In this document: positions 15,265 to 24,380 of the stretch, one piece after another | Position numbering within the stretch: position 1 is the first letter of the stretch | Layout of the letters: each line of letters opens with the position of its first letter | DNA from: Polytrichum commune | Taxonomy: Eukaryota; Streptophyta; Polytrichopsida; Polytrichales; Polytrichaceae | Reading direction: 5' to 3' | Assembly (NCBI GenBank): GCA_950295325.1 | Contig: OX485803.1 | Span: 52,903,554-52,967,553 of the forward strand | Length of the DNA: 64,000 nt | Notes under the pieces: model-generated | What the model saw: the letters and a program-made list of their open reading frames with translations, nothing else | The model's database searches: none | Told to the model about the DNA's origin: nothing | Translations under genes and position numbers: made by a program

Positions 15265-18200
15265 TCAAAAGTTTACAATGGTGAAACCATAGTCATCGCG
15301 CTTCGTGGTGGCCCCATCTCCCTTCACGTTTGCAACCACCCAATTGCAATAGATGACCACCACCTCAAAGTGTCCATAGTCTACAGATAGGATTTCCTCC
15401 ACCCAACCCACGTACTCCAACTCTGTTGCCTTTGAATTTGTGTCCTTTAGGCCCGAGCGACATAGTTGTCGAAATGTTGCGGCTACTCCAGAGTCCATTG
15501 TTGTCAATTGCGCCTGTGCGCTTCGGACACGGATGTAGTTTCCAAACGCATATATGGATCAATTTGACTTCGCTTGATTTGATGGAGGTAACATCAAGGT
15601 CCTAACGTCTTGTTGTACCTCCTCAGTCCGTTCTTCTATGGCGTGCTACACTGCTTTTGGAAACCAAATGTGAAAATCCTCGTCGCGCAACTCCGCTAGG
15701 TACACTACCCGCGCCTCCCGCTTCTTGCGCATGTACTCGTGTCGCTCACATTCGCATCGTGACATGTCATCCTCGTGTTTCCTGCATGATAGACTAGTTA
15801 TAGCCATGTATATGTTCATACAAAAGTCAAATTTCGGTGCAACCGCCTTGGTCGACTTCCCGAGCTAACGGAAAAATCTACATTGCCCGAAGATTTTGGA
15901 TATAGCCAGTCACATCATTACTTGTGACTGGCTAAAATCACTAAGGGCAGTCATAATTGCATACATCCATAGTCATAGGGTATGGACTGGAATGTTGTTG
16001 TAAGAGAGCAGGTGCACGATAAGTTCTTCCCCCCTAACATGAACTCACCTCCTCCACTCCTCCAGTGGTGCCGCATTGTTCACCGCGAACTTGTGTATCC
16101 ATTGTTGAAGGTTAGGTGGGAGGCGGCGCGGCCGCTCGCCACCTCGAGGATCTCATCGTACATTGATGGGTTTTTTTTGTCATCCCACATTCTTCGAGTG
16201 GTGATTGTATATTCTTGCATATACTCTGTGCAAAATTCCAATGCCTCAACTATGGCATAGTCTTCAACCATGCAACCCTCTGGTCAAGCACGCTTTCGGA
16301 CGTACCCTTTAGAGTCTTGAGGTACCTCTCAATAGGGTATATCCAACGTGTATGCACGGGTCCACAAATTTCCACTTCCTCCACGAGGTGCATAACTAGA
16401 TGGCTCATGATGTTAAAAAATGATAGCGAGAATTTTTTTTCCAACATGCATAGTGTTATGGCCGCTTCGCCCCTCATCTCCTCTATTGCTGCGGGATCAA
16501 TGGACTTAGCACATACCATCCTAAATACACGACTCAACATTATTATTGACATCCGAACTTCCATTCCCATTGTGCAGCGCACACATAATGACAACATTTG
16601 CTGCATGAGGACATGGTAGTCATGAAATTTTAGGCATTTTATGTGTCCATCCACATTTACGCGCTACCTCAGCTGACCCACATAGTAGGTGGGGGTTCGC
16701 AATGCATGCACTTGCTCCACAAAGACTTCACCCTCTTCTTTCGTCAGAACGTACGAGGACTGAGGTAAAATGACGCTGCCTTGTTTCTTTCCTTGTGCGG
16801 GCCAAAGATGCTTGCGTATACCCGCCTCCTTCATGTCAAGACGAACTCCAAGTGTGTCATTCTCTCCAAATATGGTTTTCATGACATTTTAAGCAATGTT
16901 TTTTTCACAGTGCATGACATCCAATGTGTGTCGAATTAGAAGATCCTGCTCAATGACTCGAGCCAATCAGAAATTTGACGGTGCAAATCACAATATCACT
17001 ACGTGTAATCATGTGACTGTATATGACTACGTCCACTCACATAATTCTCATCATGACATACACGTACTTTCCAGTATGGAAGGTTATACAAACATGTCTT
17101 CCTCTTCATTCCTCTTCATTCCGTGTTCGTGAACGGGGTCTATCATTTGTCCACCTTGGTTTGCGCAATGTTTTTTCATCCACTATTGTTGCTCGCTCGC
17201 ATATCACAATTGTTCTCGACCACTCATCCTTCTTGGCGGTGGTCTCATCTCGGGCTGCCCATAAAAAAATGGATCTTTCTCGTCTCCATTGGTGGGTCAT
17301 TGGCAGTTGTCGTCTATGCCCAAGGTAAACATTCTTTTTCAACGCTTTGGAACGCCGTGTTGCCACGTTGGGGCCACACACGGGACAAACCCTATGTCCT
17401 TTTGTTATTTGTTCGGAAATCAATTTGTACGCCGGGAAGTCATTCACCGTCCACAAAAGCATGCCATGTAGCTTGAATGTTTTATCTTTGGAGTTTCCTT
17501 GCGATCCGTCCAAACAATCGTCCCTTTCCAAAGCTCTTGGAGCTCCTCAATCAACGTTACCAGGTACACATCCACGTTCATGTCCGTCACACTTTCTTTT
17601 CCTAGTATGATTAGCGCAAACATCATGAAGAAGTTTTTGGTCACTAACCAAGGAGGAAGATTGTAGTTGAGCATGACCACGGGCCAAGTGGAGTGGCTGA
17701 GACTTTGGTTCCTAAACGGATTTATGCCGTCTAGTGCAAGGCCAAGCCTAACGTTCCGTTCCTCTTCCGCAAACCACGACCACCTATTATTTACGTGGTC
17801 CCAAGCCTTCGAATCCACCACAAACCTCATCACCTTGTCCTCACTTTTTCCGCCTACATGCCACTTCATGAGCTCCGCCAGCCGTGTGCAGCTGTACATC
17901 CTTCGAAACAAGGAATAAAAATGTCTCAAAACTTTGATTGGAATTGTTTTGGAATTATCTACGTACCGCAATTTGTGGCATGTTGGCACTCCATTGCATC
18001 CTCCAATTCTTTCCGAAACAAACAACATCCACCTCTACACGCATATATTGAGTTGTAGGACAATCCCAACTTCATCAACAAGCATTTCGCCTCGTAAAAT
18101 GATTTTGGTAGTGTGTTGTCCTTGGGTAAAATTGTCTCCTTCAACAACTTCAAGAACTCATCGACAAAGTTGTTTGGTATGGCGAAGGTGGTGCAACACA

Positions 18201-18729
18201 ATAGGAGCATGAATGTCGATGTGAGACGGTTCGAGGGGCTTCCCTCATAAAGTGGAGTTCTAGCTTCGCGTAAGAATATTTCGTGGTTTATCCTACTGGG
18301 GTCCTTGTTGTTCATGGTACTCCCTCTTGTTTCCATGGGGTCATTCATTTCTTCCCTTTCCTCATTGCTACCTTCATTGTCGTTCGTTGTGAAACCATCC
18401 TCCCCTTTAGGGTCTTCAACCAATGCATCCCCGAGTCCGTCATGTATAGTGGCTTCGGTTTCGTGTCCGTCAAAATTGAGGCAATCATATTTGCTGAAGC
18501 ACTCTGCCACCATACATAGAACCTCAACTTCTCCATATTGTCCATCGTTTGAGATGGGTTTGGGGTATGTCTGGCTTGCTTGACCACTCCTTAGTGCATG
18601 GAAGAACAAGTCAATTGGACTGTACTCGTCCTGCCATTTCCGTGGGAAAACACTGTGGAAATCAAGACATGAACTCCCATTCAACACACATATACAAACA
18701 ATGGATGTGGAAAATTTGTCATGTTCCAC
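15265..18729 (-). pseudogene. TNP2-like CACTA transposase, disrupted
   Basis: Read on the minus strand in several frames. The N-terminal part (18729-17959) has LPKSFYEAKCLLMKLGLSYN and YACRGGC, as in the region before the transposase core. Frame 18028-17444 has RLGLALDGINPFRNQSLSHS and TWPVVMLNYNLPPWL, the tnp2 family signature, then DVYLVTLIEELQELW. Frame 17531-17106 has WTVNDFPAYK and CPVCG. Frame 16654-16250 has KFHDYHVLMQQML, VVEEVEICGPV-like text and RWIYPIERYLKTLKG, typical of DUF4218. Near 15700 lies a YLAELRDEDFHIWF stretch, and 15507-15265 ends in DDYGFTIVNF, as in DUF4216. The frame changes and internal stops make it non-functional. Confidence 0.85.
15903..15934. repeat. Perfect 12-bp inverted repeat within the CACTA element
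   Basis: TAGCCAGTCACA and TGTGACTGGCTA are separated by 8 bases. The arms contain the same AGTCACA word seen in the subterminal region near 14 kb. Confidence 0.85.
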
Positions 18730-18860
18730 CTATACATGTATGCCGTGGACAAAATTTTTGATACAAAATTTTGTCAATACAAAACATGACTTGGTGTAGT
18801 CATATTAGAGAACACATGACGGAATGTAGTCATTCTATGGATGGACTATTGGATGTCAGC

Positions 18861-19300
18861 CTACAACGCGGTGTGTGGGTTCAAAGAGTAGTGTGCATAC
18901 AATTCTTCTCCGACCAAAATGTCCCTTATGGCTATGGTAATTACATATTCCCATTCATGTTTGTTCCATGGTTTTGGCAACATGCGAAATTCCCACACCA
19001 CATTTCCTATCTCTTTGCGCCCTATGGAACTATTTATGAAGCCAACGACATTCCCCTTCATTACATCTCCATCGATGTATAAGTCCGGCTCAGTTTGCAT
19101 CGCATATGACTTCACTCAAGGTTGTGCCTTGCTCAAAATTTTGTATTCTGCCAAGGTGTACTGTGGTCCTACAAAGGGAAACAGTTCCTCTCCCTCTTTG
19201 GCGGGTTGGAGTGCAAATAGATCCCAACCCATGAATGGGAAGTTGGACACCCTTACTTCCCATTCTTTGTTCCAATATGAAAACTGTGTAAGTTTTGGGA
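18861..19300 (-). pseudogene. SET-domain-like reading frame beside the CACTA transposase
   Basis: Minus-strand frame interrupted by one TGA. Before the stop it reads GWDLFALQPAKEGEELFPFV then AEYKILSKAQP, like the start of a SET domain (G-x-G-L-F-A). After the stop it has DLYIDGDVMKGNVVGFINSS, corresponding to the GN-x-x-x-FINHS stretch, and later TIAIRDILVGEELYAHYSLN, like the closing RDI-x-x-GEEL-x-x-x-Y motif. SET domains methylate protein lysines using S-adenosylmethionine. The canonical NHSC is here NSSI, so activity is doubtful even without the stop. It ends about 130 bp before the transposase start and on the same strand. Whether it belongs to the element or is a host fragment is undecided. 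Confidence 0.5.
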
Positions 19301-19398
19301 TGGGCCCGTCACACCACTATCCGTCATACACGTTTGACCGCCACCATACAATTTGCAGTTCACCCAAATGAATGGCGGTTTTTTTTGGAATGATTGTT

Positions 19399-19626
19399 TT
19401 AAATTATATATAGTGCTTCATTGGCATTGGCTTCCACCACTAGAATCCAACACTTGTAGCATGAATGTGAGTTGTTGTCAAGCATGTAAACCTCTTTTGG
19501 AATTTGCTTCCCACACAATTCCAACAACCTCACATCCACATCTGTCGCACCCCAATTGATTTTGCATATGAACAATTTGGGTACATATTTGGCCCCATAA
19601 CCACCATCCTCTGAACATGGCTCCAT
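19399..19626 (-). pseudogene. Short open frame upstream of the SET-like frame
   Basis: 75 codons starting MEPCSEDGGYGAKYVPKL and containing ELCGKQIPKEVYMLDNN followed by HSCYKCW. It may be the N-terminal part of the SET-like protein, separated by frame changes and a stop between 19300 and 19400. No family recognised. Confidence 0.3.
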
Positions 19627-20159
19627 CTCTTCCCATTATAGTTCAATTCAAAATAAAGTCCATGTGTTTAATCCCAAACTTTGAGTTTATGATAATTAAC
19701 ACAATGTCACTCAAGTTCTCTCGATGCTTAAACTACCATACACAAATAGTGGTGTCAAATTATTAAAGACCGGCTTTCTAGTTTGTCCTACTAGACTGGG
19801 TGTGCGAAGCATAACCTTGCATAACTCATGTGCATACCCTATTTTAGATCCTCAAACTCTTTCAAAATTTATAAGGTGGAAAGAGCTAGAAGTTCAAAAA
19901 TTTCACCCAACTTTCAAAATAAGCTCCGATACACGACGAGCGAATGAGCTCTTAATAGGTTTGTCTTTCTTCGAGGGTCTTTATTAATAAATTTACAAAG
20001 AGAGAAAATGAAAGAACCTCAAGCCATGCAAAGCTTTTCAGTAAAACCACACCAAATACCACAGAAGAGGAGATGGACGGCTTACTCTATTCTTAACGGT
20101 AACTTGACATCCTTGAATTCATTCATTCATTGCCCATCCATTCAACACTCCTCTTCCAT

Positions 20160-20168
20160 TTAGGGTTT
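20160..20168 (-). promoter_or_regulatory. Telo-box ahead of the snoRNA cluster
   Basis: TTAGGGTTT, the reverse complement of the telo-box AAACCCTAA, about 170 bp before U14. A second copy lies at 20319-20327, just before the RNA. Telo-boxes are frequent in plant promoters of polycistronic snoRNA and ribosomal protein genes. Confidence 0.55.
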
Positions 20169-20338
20169 CCACCGTCAGCCTATTTGAGCCCCTGCTCGCA
20201 TCGCACAGCACATCATCGAGAAGTCTTTGGCATAGATTCTTCCGTTGTAGGTGTCGAGTACTTGCTGCGAGGACGGGTGAAATGTTTACCGTTTCCTAGT
20301 GCGCAGTCTGTGTAGGGGTTAGGGTTTATGTTATTTGC

Positions 20339-20460
20339 AGTCGGTGATGATATCTGTATAGGCTTGTTTCTCAAACATTCGCAGTGGCCGCCTAAAGCTT
20401 TCGCCCTGCCGGGCTTGAGAGCTAATGCAGCTTCCAAACCTTCCTTGGATATCTGAGACT
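20339..20460 (+). ncRNA. U14: U14 box C/D snoRNA
   Basis: A 122-nt unit closed by the terminal stem AGTC/GACT, with box C GTGATGA at 20344-20350 and box D CTGA at 20453-20456. Domain A, CATTCGCAGT (20376-20385), is complementary to ACTGCGAATG near the 5' end of 18S rRNA. Domain B, CCTTCCTTGGAT (20439-20450), directly before box D, is complementary to ATCCAAGGAAGG of 18S. These two 18S contacts are the defining features of U14, which is needed for 18S processing and guides one 2'-O-methylation. Size fits plant U14 (about 120 nt). It is the first member of a plus-strand snoRNA cluster. Confidence 0.88.
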
Positions 20461-20518
20461 TCTTGTACTGATAGTGGTATTACATGTTTTTTGGCCGTTT
20501 CATTATTCTTGTTTGTTT

Positions 20519-20631
20519 CTGTGGAGATATTGGAGATGAGGACACTTTCCCCGGATGATCGACACTGATTCCAAGACTTTACATTTGAGCTCTTTGAGCC
20601 AAGCCAGTACATCTGATCCTTTTCTCCACAG
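20519..20631 (+). ncRNA. Candidate structured RNA between the two U14 copies
   Basis: A perfect 9-bp terminal inverted repeat, CTGTGGAGA and TCTCCACAG, encloses 113 nt. Inside are a box C-like GAGATGA (20534-20540, one mismatch to RTGATGA) and a box D CTGA (20613-20616). The position, size and closing stem suggest another snoRNA of the cluster, but no rRNA target was recognised and the boxes are not directly next to the stem. Confidence 0.4.
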
Positions 20632-20678
20632 GAACAAAGTGTCTTTACATATCTATGTATATGAGAAGTGTTTGTCCG

Positions 20679-20804
20679 AAAGTCAGGGATGATAAGGTTG
20701 TAGGCATTTTTCTCAAACATTCGCAGTGGCCGCCTAAAGCTTTCGCCCTGGCGGGCTTGAGAGCTAATGCAGTTTCCAAACCTTCCTTGGATATGTGGGA
20801 CTTT
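20679..20804 (+). pseudogene. Second U14 copy with decayed boxes
   Basis: Diverged duplicate of 20339-20460, about 340 bp downstream. Both 18S-complementary domains (CATTCGCAGT and CCTTCCTTGGAT) are identical to the first copy and the terminal stem is longer (AAAGTC/GACTTT). Box C is GGGATGA instead of GTGATGA and box D is GTGG instead of CTGA. Loss of both protein-binding boxes argues for a pseudogene. The open frame that crosses it is not evidence of a protein. Confidence 0.7.
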
Positions 20805-21180
20805 TTTGGTGGAATGATGTGCTTAGCAATGATTAGAAAAGTATCCGCGCTTCTGAGGGAAACCTATGAGGTACAGAAATACAATATGGTTGAATTTCTT
20901 GACATGAGCTTTGCACAAGTTAGGTTTTGAGATTGTTTGTTTGTGTGAGAGATGGAACCTATGATAACAGAAAAACGGATTTCGGATAATCATCAGATAT
21001 TTATCCATTGTGGTTTATCTTGTTATGTGAACATACAAGAAAAGATTGTGGGTCGTCAATACCCGTTAGTTAATACTCACAAACGAATGCACTGCATGTG
21101 CGCGAGCGCTGATAGTGTGTCTGCGTCAAGCACGGATCACAAACCAGAGAGTTTGTTGCTCTTTTTTTGTTTGTATGGTA

Positions 21181-21272
21181 GCGCTATGATGATAATGCCG
21201 TGAGGTTTGTTGCGATGTGCCTTGTGCACTCTGGGCAAATATCAAAAAACGACTTCTTCTTCCACTGAGCGC
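21181..21272 (+). ncRNA. Box C/D snoRNA candidate
   Basis: Box C ATGATGA (21186-21192) and box D CTGA (21265-21268) are flanked by GCGC and GCGC, which pair as a terminal stem; total 92 nt. The putative guide before box D is CGACTTCTTCTTCCA. I do not recognise its rRNA target. Part of it recurs, degraded, at about 21608-21662. Confidence 0.6.
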
Positions 21273-21418
21273 ATTGCTTGTATTATTGACGGACTAAGGA
21301 GGAGAAAATTCATGAGCTCCATCTTAACTTCCAAAGGAGGTAATGATGTTTTCATGACACAGGATTTCTGAGGTCTAAACAGAATACACCTTGTCGTCGT
21401 ACTGAACAAGGAATTACG

Positions 21419-21498
21419 CTTCTGAATGATGACTAAAATGTGCTTGACATTTCGATGTATGATGCCGCAAAAAGACTCTAATTTTTTGCTGACAGAAG
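21419..21498 (+). ncRNA. Box C/D snoRNA with an 18S guide (snoR53-like)
   Basis: An 80-nt unit with terminal stem CTTCTG/CAGAAG, box C ATGATGA (21426-21432) and box D CTGA (21489-21492). Internal TTGA and ATGATG could be D' and C'. The 13 bases ACTCTAATTTTTT, ending one base before box D, are complementary to AAAAAATTAGAGT of 18S rRNA. From memory this is the region methylated under guidance of yeast snR53 and plant snoR53, so the RNA probably guides 2'-O-methylation of an adenosine there. It is cotranscribed with U14 if the cluster is polycistronic. Confidence 0.78.
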
Positions 21499-21607
21499 AG
21501 GGATACAGTTCAAATGCTTTCATGTACTTGGAAATATTACTTGGCGTGTGCATATTTGTTTGTGAGATTTCTTAGTACTGCTATTTCTTCACTGAGATTT
21601 ACTGTGA

Positions 21608-21665
21608 AGTGCCATGCACCCTGGGCAAATGCCAAAAGTGGCATCTTCCACTGCGTGCATCTTTT
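21608..21665 (+). repeat. Partial degraded copy of the snoRNA at 21181
   Basis: Shares AGTGCC-, TGCAC-CTGGGCAAAT and ATCTTCCACTG-like words with 21216-21268 in the same order and strand. There is no box C, and the D position reads CTGC, so it is probably a dead duplicate. Confidence 0.5.
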
Positions 21666-22233
21666 TATTATCAACTAAGGTTGAGGCGTTTATGATTTAA
21701 GATCTAAAAGTTTGCATCTGTTTATTTTTCTTGGGAATTGGCGGAATTTACTGGCGGTGGAATTTACTGTGTGCATCTTGACCCAGTTACGATTTTGACG
21801 TGTTTGGGAGCGGATAAAAAAGAGGTGAGGACATTGATCTATTTGGGAGGTTGAGATATGTAGGAGGGATTTGGGAAACGGTGCGGAATGAAAGCAATTA
21901 GGGGTTTGGTGTGTTTGGGGATGGATTAAAAAAGGTGGTAATTGGTGGAATTTAGTGGCGGGTGGGGTAACAGAGGAGGTGTGGATGTAGTTACGATTTA
22001 GGATTGTGTTTTTTTTTTGGGGTGAATGTAGGGTTGAGTTGAGGAGGGTTGAGGCATGGTTTCGATGTAAAGGAAGAAAAAGGATACTAGTGCGGATAAG
22101 AAAAAAAGAAGAGGTTTTGGGGAGAGCAAGCAAAAGGTGGATGCAGCACCGGGACTTCCCGGGAGGTCACCCATCCCAGTACTATTCCGGCCCAAAGGCG
22201 CTTAACTTCAGAGTTCTGATGGGATCTGGTGTA

Positions 22234-23387
22234 CAGTCTAACCTCGTTAGTACGACACTCGTTAAGACGACACCCTCGATATTACGACACATTTTTGCGC
22301 GACCAAACTTCTTAGTTCAAAACTCCCTCTTTTAGACGACTATGACACTCGATAATACGACACTTAGAGCGTGCATTTTGTCATATTAAAGAGGGAATAA
22401 ATGCTAAAATTCCTTTCATCCATGATATGTACATCTAGAATACATCCATTTTCACTTGGGAACTACTTGAGAACTTCACTTATCATTGGGAACTTAATGA
22501 TAATTAGGGTTACAAGTGTAGAATGGACTTGGTTTAGGGTTAGAGGGGCCTCCTCCCTAGTATGTTGCCTCTTGTGCACTCTCTTGGATTCTTGCAATCT
22601 CTAATCTTTGTGCACTCTTGCATTCTTGCAGTTTCCAATTCAATCTTCTACAATCTCCAATTCAATCTTGTACTCCAGACTAGTCTCGCATAATCTTGCT
22701 TCTTGATCTGTGTGGCAAATGTTCCATCTCCTAAGCATAGCTTGATATTTTTTTTGTTTGGTGGCCAGCCTAATCTGTAAGCATTTCAATCTTCTACCGA
22801 GTTCAATCAACTATGATCACTGTATACATATATTCAGATGGAAGGGGAAGAGATTACTGAGCTAGAATTGACAACTGATGAGTTGGTGGATGCCGTTTTG
22901 GGAGTCAATCATGCACAAGGCTTTGATCTTAATGTTGATTTGCATTCAGTAGATGTGGATGATGTTGCTCCACCTACAGTAAAGCTTAGTGATGCTAAAC
23001 ATCATGCATCATTGTTGTCTAATTTCTTATTAGACAACTCTTTACATTTTGGTGTTAATGAAATTATTAGTTTTCAAAAGCTAGTAGGAAATTTAGAGAA
23101 GATGACAGTTGCTAACTTAGGTAGGCAACACCAGAGATCTTTGAACTCTTATTTCAAGAGTTCTTGAGAATTTTTGTATTTGTTTGGAGTTATAAGTTAT
23201 TATTTCATACACTTCCTAAACCCTAAACTCAATGTATATGGTTTGAATCTCATATTTCTTATGTTTTTGTATTCCCTCGATAATACGACAATTTTAGGCC
23301 ATTTGTCATATTAACGAGAAGACGACACCTCAATAATACGACATTTTTTGCGTTTCCCAAAGGTGTCATACTAAAGAGGGAGAATAA
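22234..23387 (+). mobile_element. Pogo-like (Tc1/mariner superfamily) deletion derivative
   Basis: Left end CAGTCTAACCTCGTTAGTAC is paired with a diverged right inverted repeat containing GTGTCATACTAAAGAGGGAG. The interior shows further words such as TAATACGACA typical of pogo/Tigger-type ends. TA on each side (22232-22233 and 23388-23389) fits the TA target duplication of this superfamily. It is 1,154 bp and keeps only a fragment of transposase. Confidence 0.8.
22838..23167 (+). CDS. C-terminal remnant of pogo-like transposase
   Basis: A 109-codon frame beginning MEGEEITELELTTDEL and ending RSLNSYFKSS. Acidic start followed by KLSDAKHHASLLSNFLL, resembling the tail that follows the DDE domain in plant pogo/Tigger-like transposases. 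The catalytic domain and DNA-binding domain are absent. Identification rests mainly on its place inside the element. Confidence 0.45.
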   Translation: MEGEEITELELTTDELVDAVLGVNHAQGFDLNVDLHSVDVDDVAPPTVKLSDAKHHASLLSNFLLDNSLHFGVNEIISFQKLVGNLEKMTVANLGRQHQRSLNSYFKSS

Positions 23388-23412
23388 TAGTAGCCTTGGT
23401 ATGACCGCATCA

Positions 23413-24029
23413 CGACAGTGAGGGGAGCGGACGTTGTATTTATATTGGAGGGGGTTTTGGGGGGGGGGAGCGGGGAAGGAATATTCTCCTCCGAAAATTA
23501 CGGTAAATCGCGAGTGTGTTGGAGGCCTTTATAAGTTATTGTAGGCTGGTGGTTTTGAAGTTGTTTGTTTTGCAGAATACCATGTGGTCCACTAGGCATG
23601 TCCATGTATAGAACATCCCACGAGTTGGGATGGAAAATTTGATGGAAAATTTGTCCGTTACACTCCAACTTCTGAACCCTACCACCAACTCATGGCATTT
23701 GCCCGTTTGTTCTAAATGGTCTTTATGGAGAAGGTGGACTTGACTCCTCTTACGGATGGTAGGATCTATGTTATGAGTAAATTTATATTTTAAGGATTAC
23801 ATTTGTCTACGGGCAACCATGTAGCTATGAGAAAGAAAAATAAGAATGTTTGCAAAAGATATTCCCAAAATAGTGGTGTGTTTACATATTTTTTGAATTT
23901 CCACTTCGAACTTATGAAAATATTAGATTGTAAACAATGAAAATAGCTAGTTTTGTCAGTTTCATGTACACATCGTGCAGTTGTATTAGTGGAGGTACAT
24001 TAAATGCAGATGGTGTCATTTGACCAAAT
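23413..24029. other. Intergenic, 5S 5' flank and unknown sequence
   Basis: The first 40 bases hold the 5S TATA-like motif. A run of G near 23460 follows. The rest shows no gene or recognised repeat. Confidence 0.5.
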
Positions 24030-24037
24030 ATTGTGCA

Positions 24038-24372
24038 CCCGGGGAGGGTAGTGTGTTTAAAAGGTAAGGATATAGGTGTGAACAACCACTATTTTATAGG
24101 GGGGTATTACTTTCAATTCTCTTATTTTTTTCACATGCTATCATTATATAATTTTCTACTATGGGTTAATAGAAAAATGGCTTGCATAGCTTATAATTCC
24201 AAATTCCCTATTATTCCATACCCTATAGTACTTTAAAGATGTCCAATGCCATTTTTGATACCCTATATTACTCTTAAGTCCAATTATAATTTTTTGCCCC
24301 CATGTTTTAAAAATACCCTATCATTTGTTCGCACGTATATTGCTACTCCAACCAATGACTACCCTCCCCGGG
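24038..24372. mobile_element. hAT-like MITE
   Basis: A perfect 15-bp terminal inverted repeat, CCCGGGGAGGGTAGT at 24038-24052 and its complement at 24358-24372, is flanked by a perfect 8-bp duplication ATTGTGCA (24030-24037 and 24373-24380). It is 335 bp, AT-rich inside and without coding capacity. The 8-bp duplication points to the hAT superfamily. Intact ends suggest recent insertion. Confidence 0.85.
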
Positions 24373-24380
24373 ATTGTGCA

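Larger units (their letters stand above)
13971..18830 (-). mobile_element. Decayed CACTA (En/Spm) DNA transposon
   Basis: The left terminus at 13971 reads CACTACAACATATTGGG, the hallmark CACTA end. It is followed by many short subterminal words of the type TGTGACT/AGTCACA/GTCATAT between 13990 and 14260. The transposase reads on the minus strand from 18729 down to about 15265, so 13971 is the end distal to the transposase start. The right terminus was not found: no TAGTG with a matching inverted repeat or 3-bp target duplication was identified, and the element may extend past 19.6 kb to include the SET-like frames. The right boundary given is only a minimum. Confidence 0.75.
22139..23412 (-). 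rRNA. 5S rRNA gene split by a transposon insertion
   Basis: Minus-strand 5S rRNA in two parts: 23388-23412 (5' end, with GCGGTCATACCAAGGC) and 22139-22233 (with CCCATCAGAACTC, AAGTTAAGCGC, GTACTGGGATGGGTGACC and GTGCTGCATCC). Together they make about 118 nt once the 2-bp duplication is removed, so the whole RNA is present. A TATA-like TATAAATA lies at 23437-23444, roughly position -28, and TTTT follows the 3' end at 22132-22135; both are normal for plant 5S genes. Interruption by a pogo-like element between the two parts should abolish function. It was probably an isolated 5S gene, since no tandem copies flank it here. Confidence 0.88.

Noticed and set aside
13971-19751. TAGTG at about 19747-19751 as the right CACTA terminus
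   Set aside because: Only the five core bases match; the adjoining bases do not mirror the left inverted repeat and the 3-bp flanks differ.
20655-20930. 91-codon frame containing FLKHSQWPPKAFALAGLRAN
   Set aside because: It is explained by the second U14 copy; the same text occurs across the first U14 and reflects the RNA duplication, not an exon duplication.
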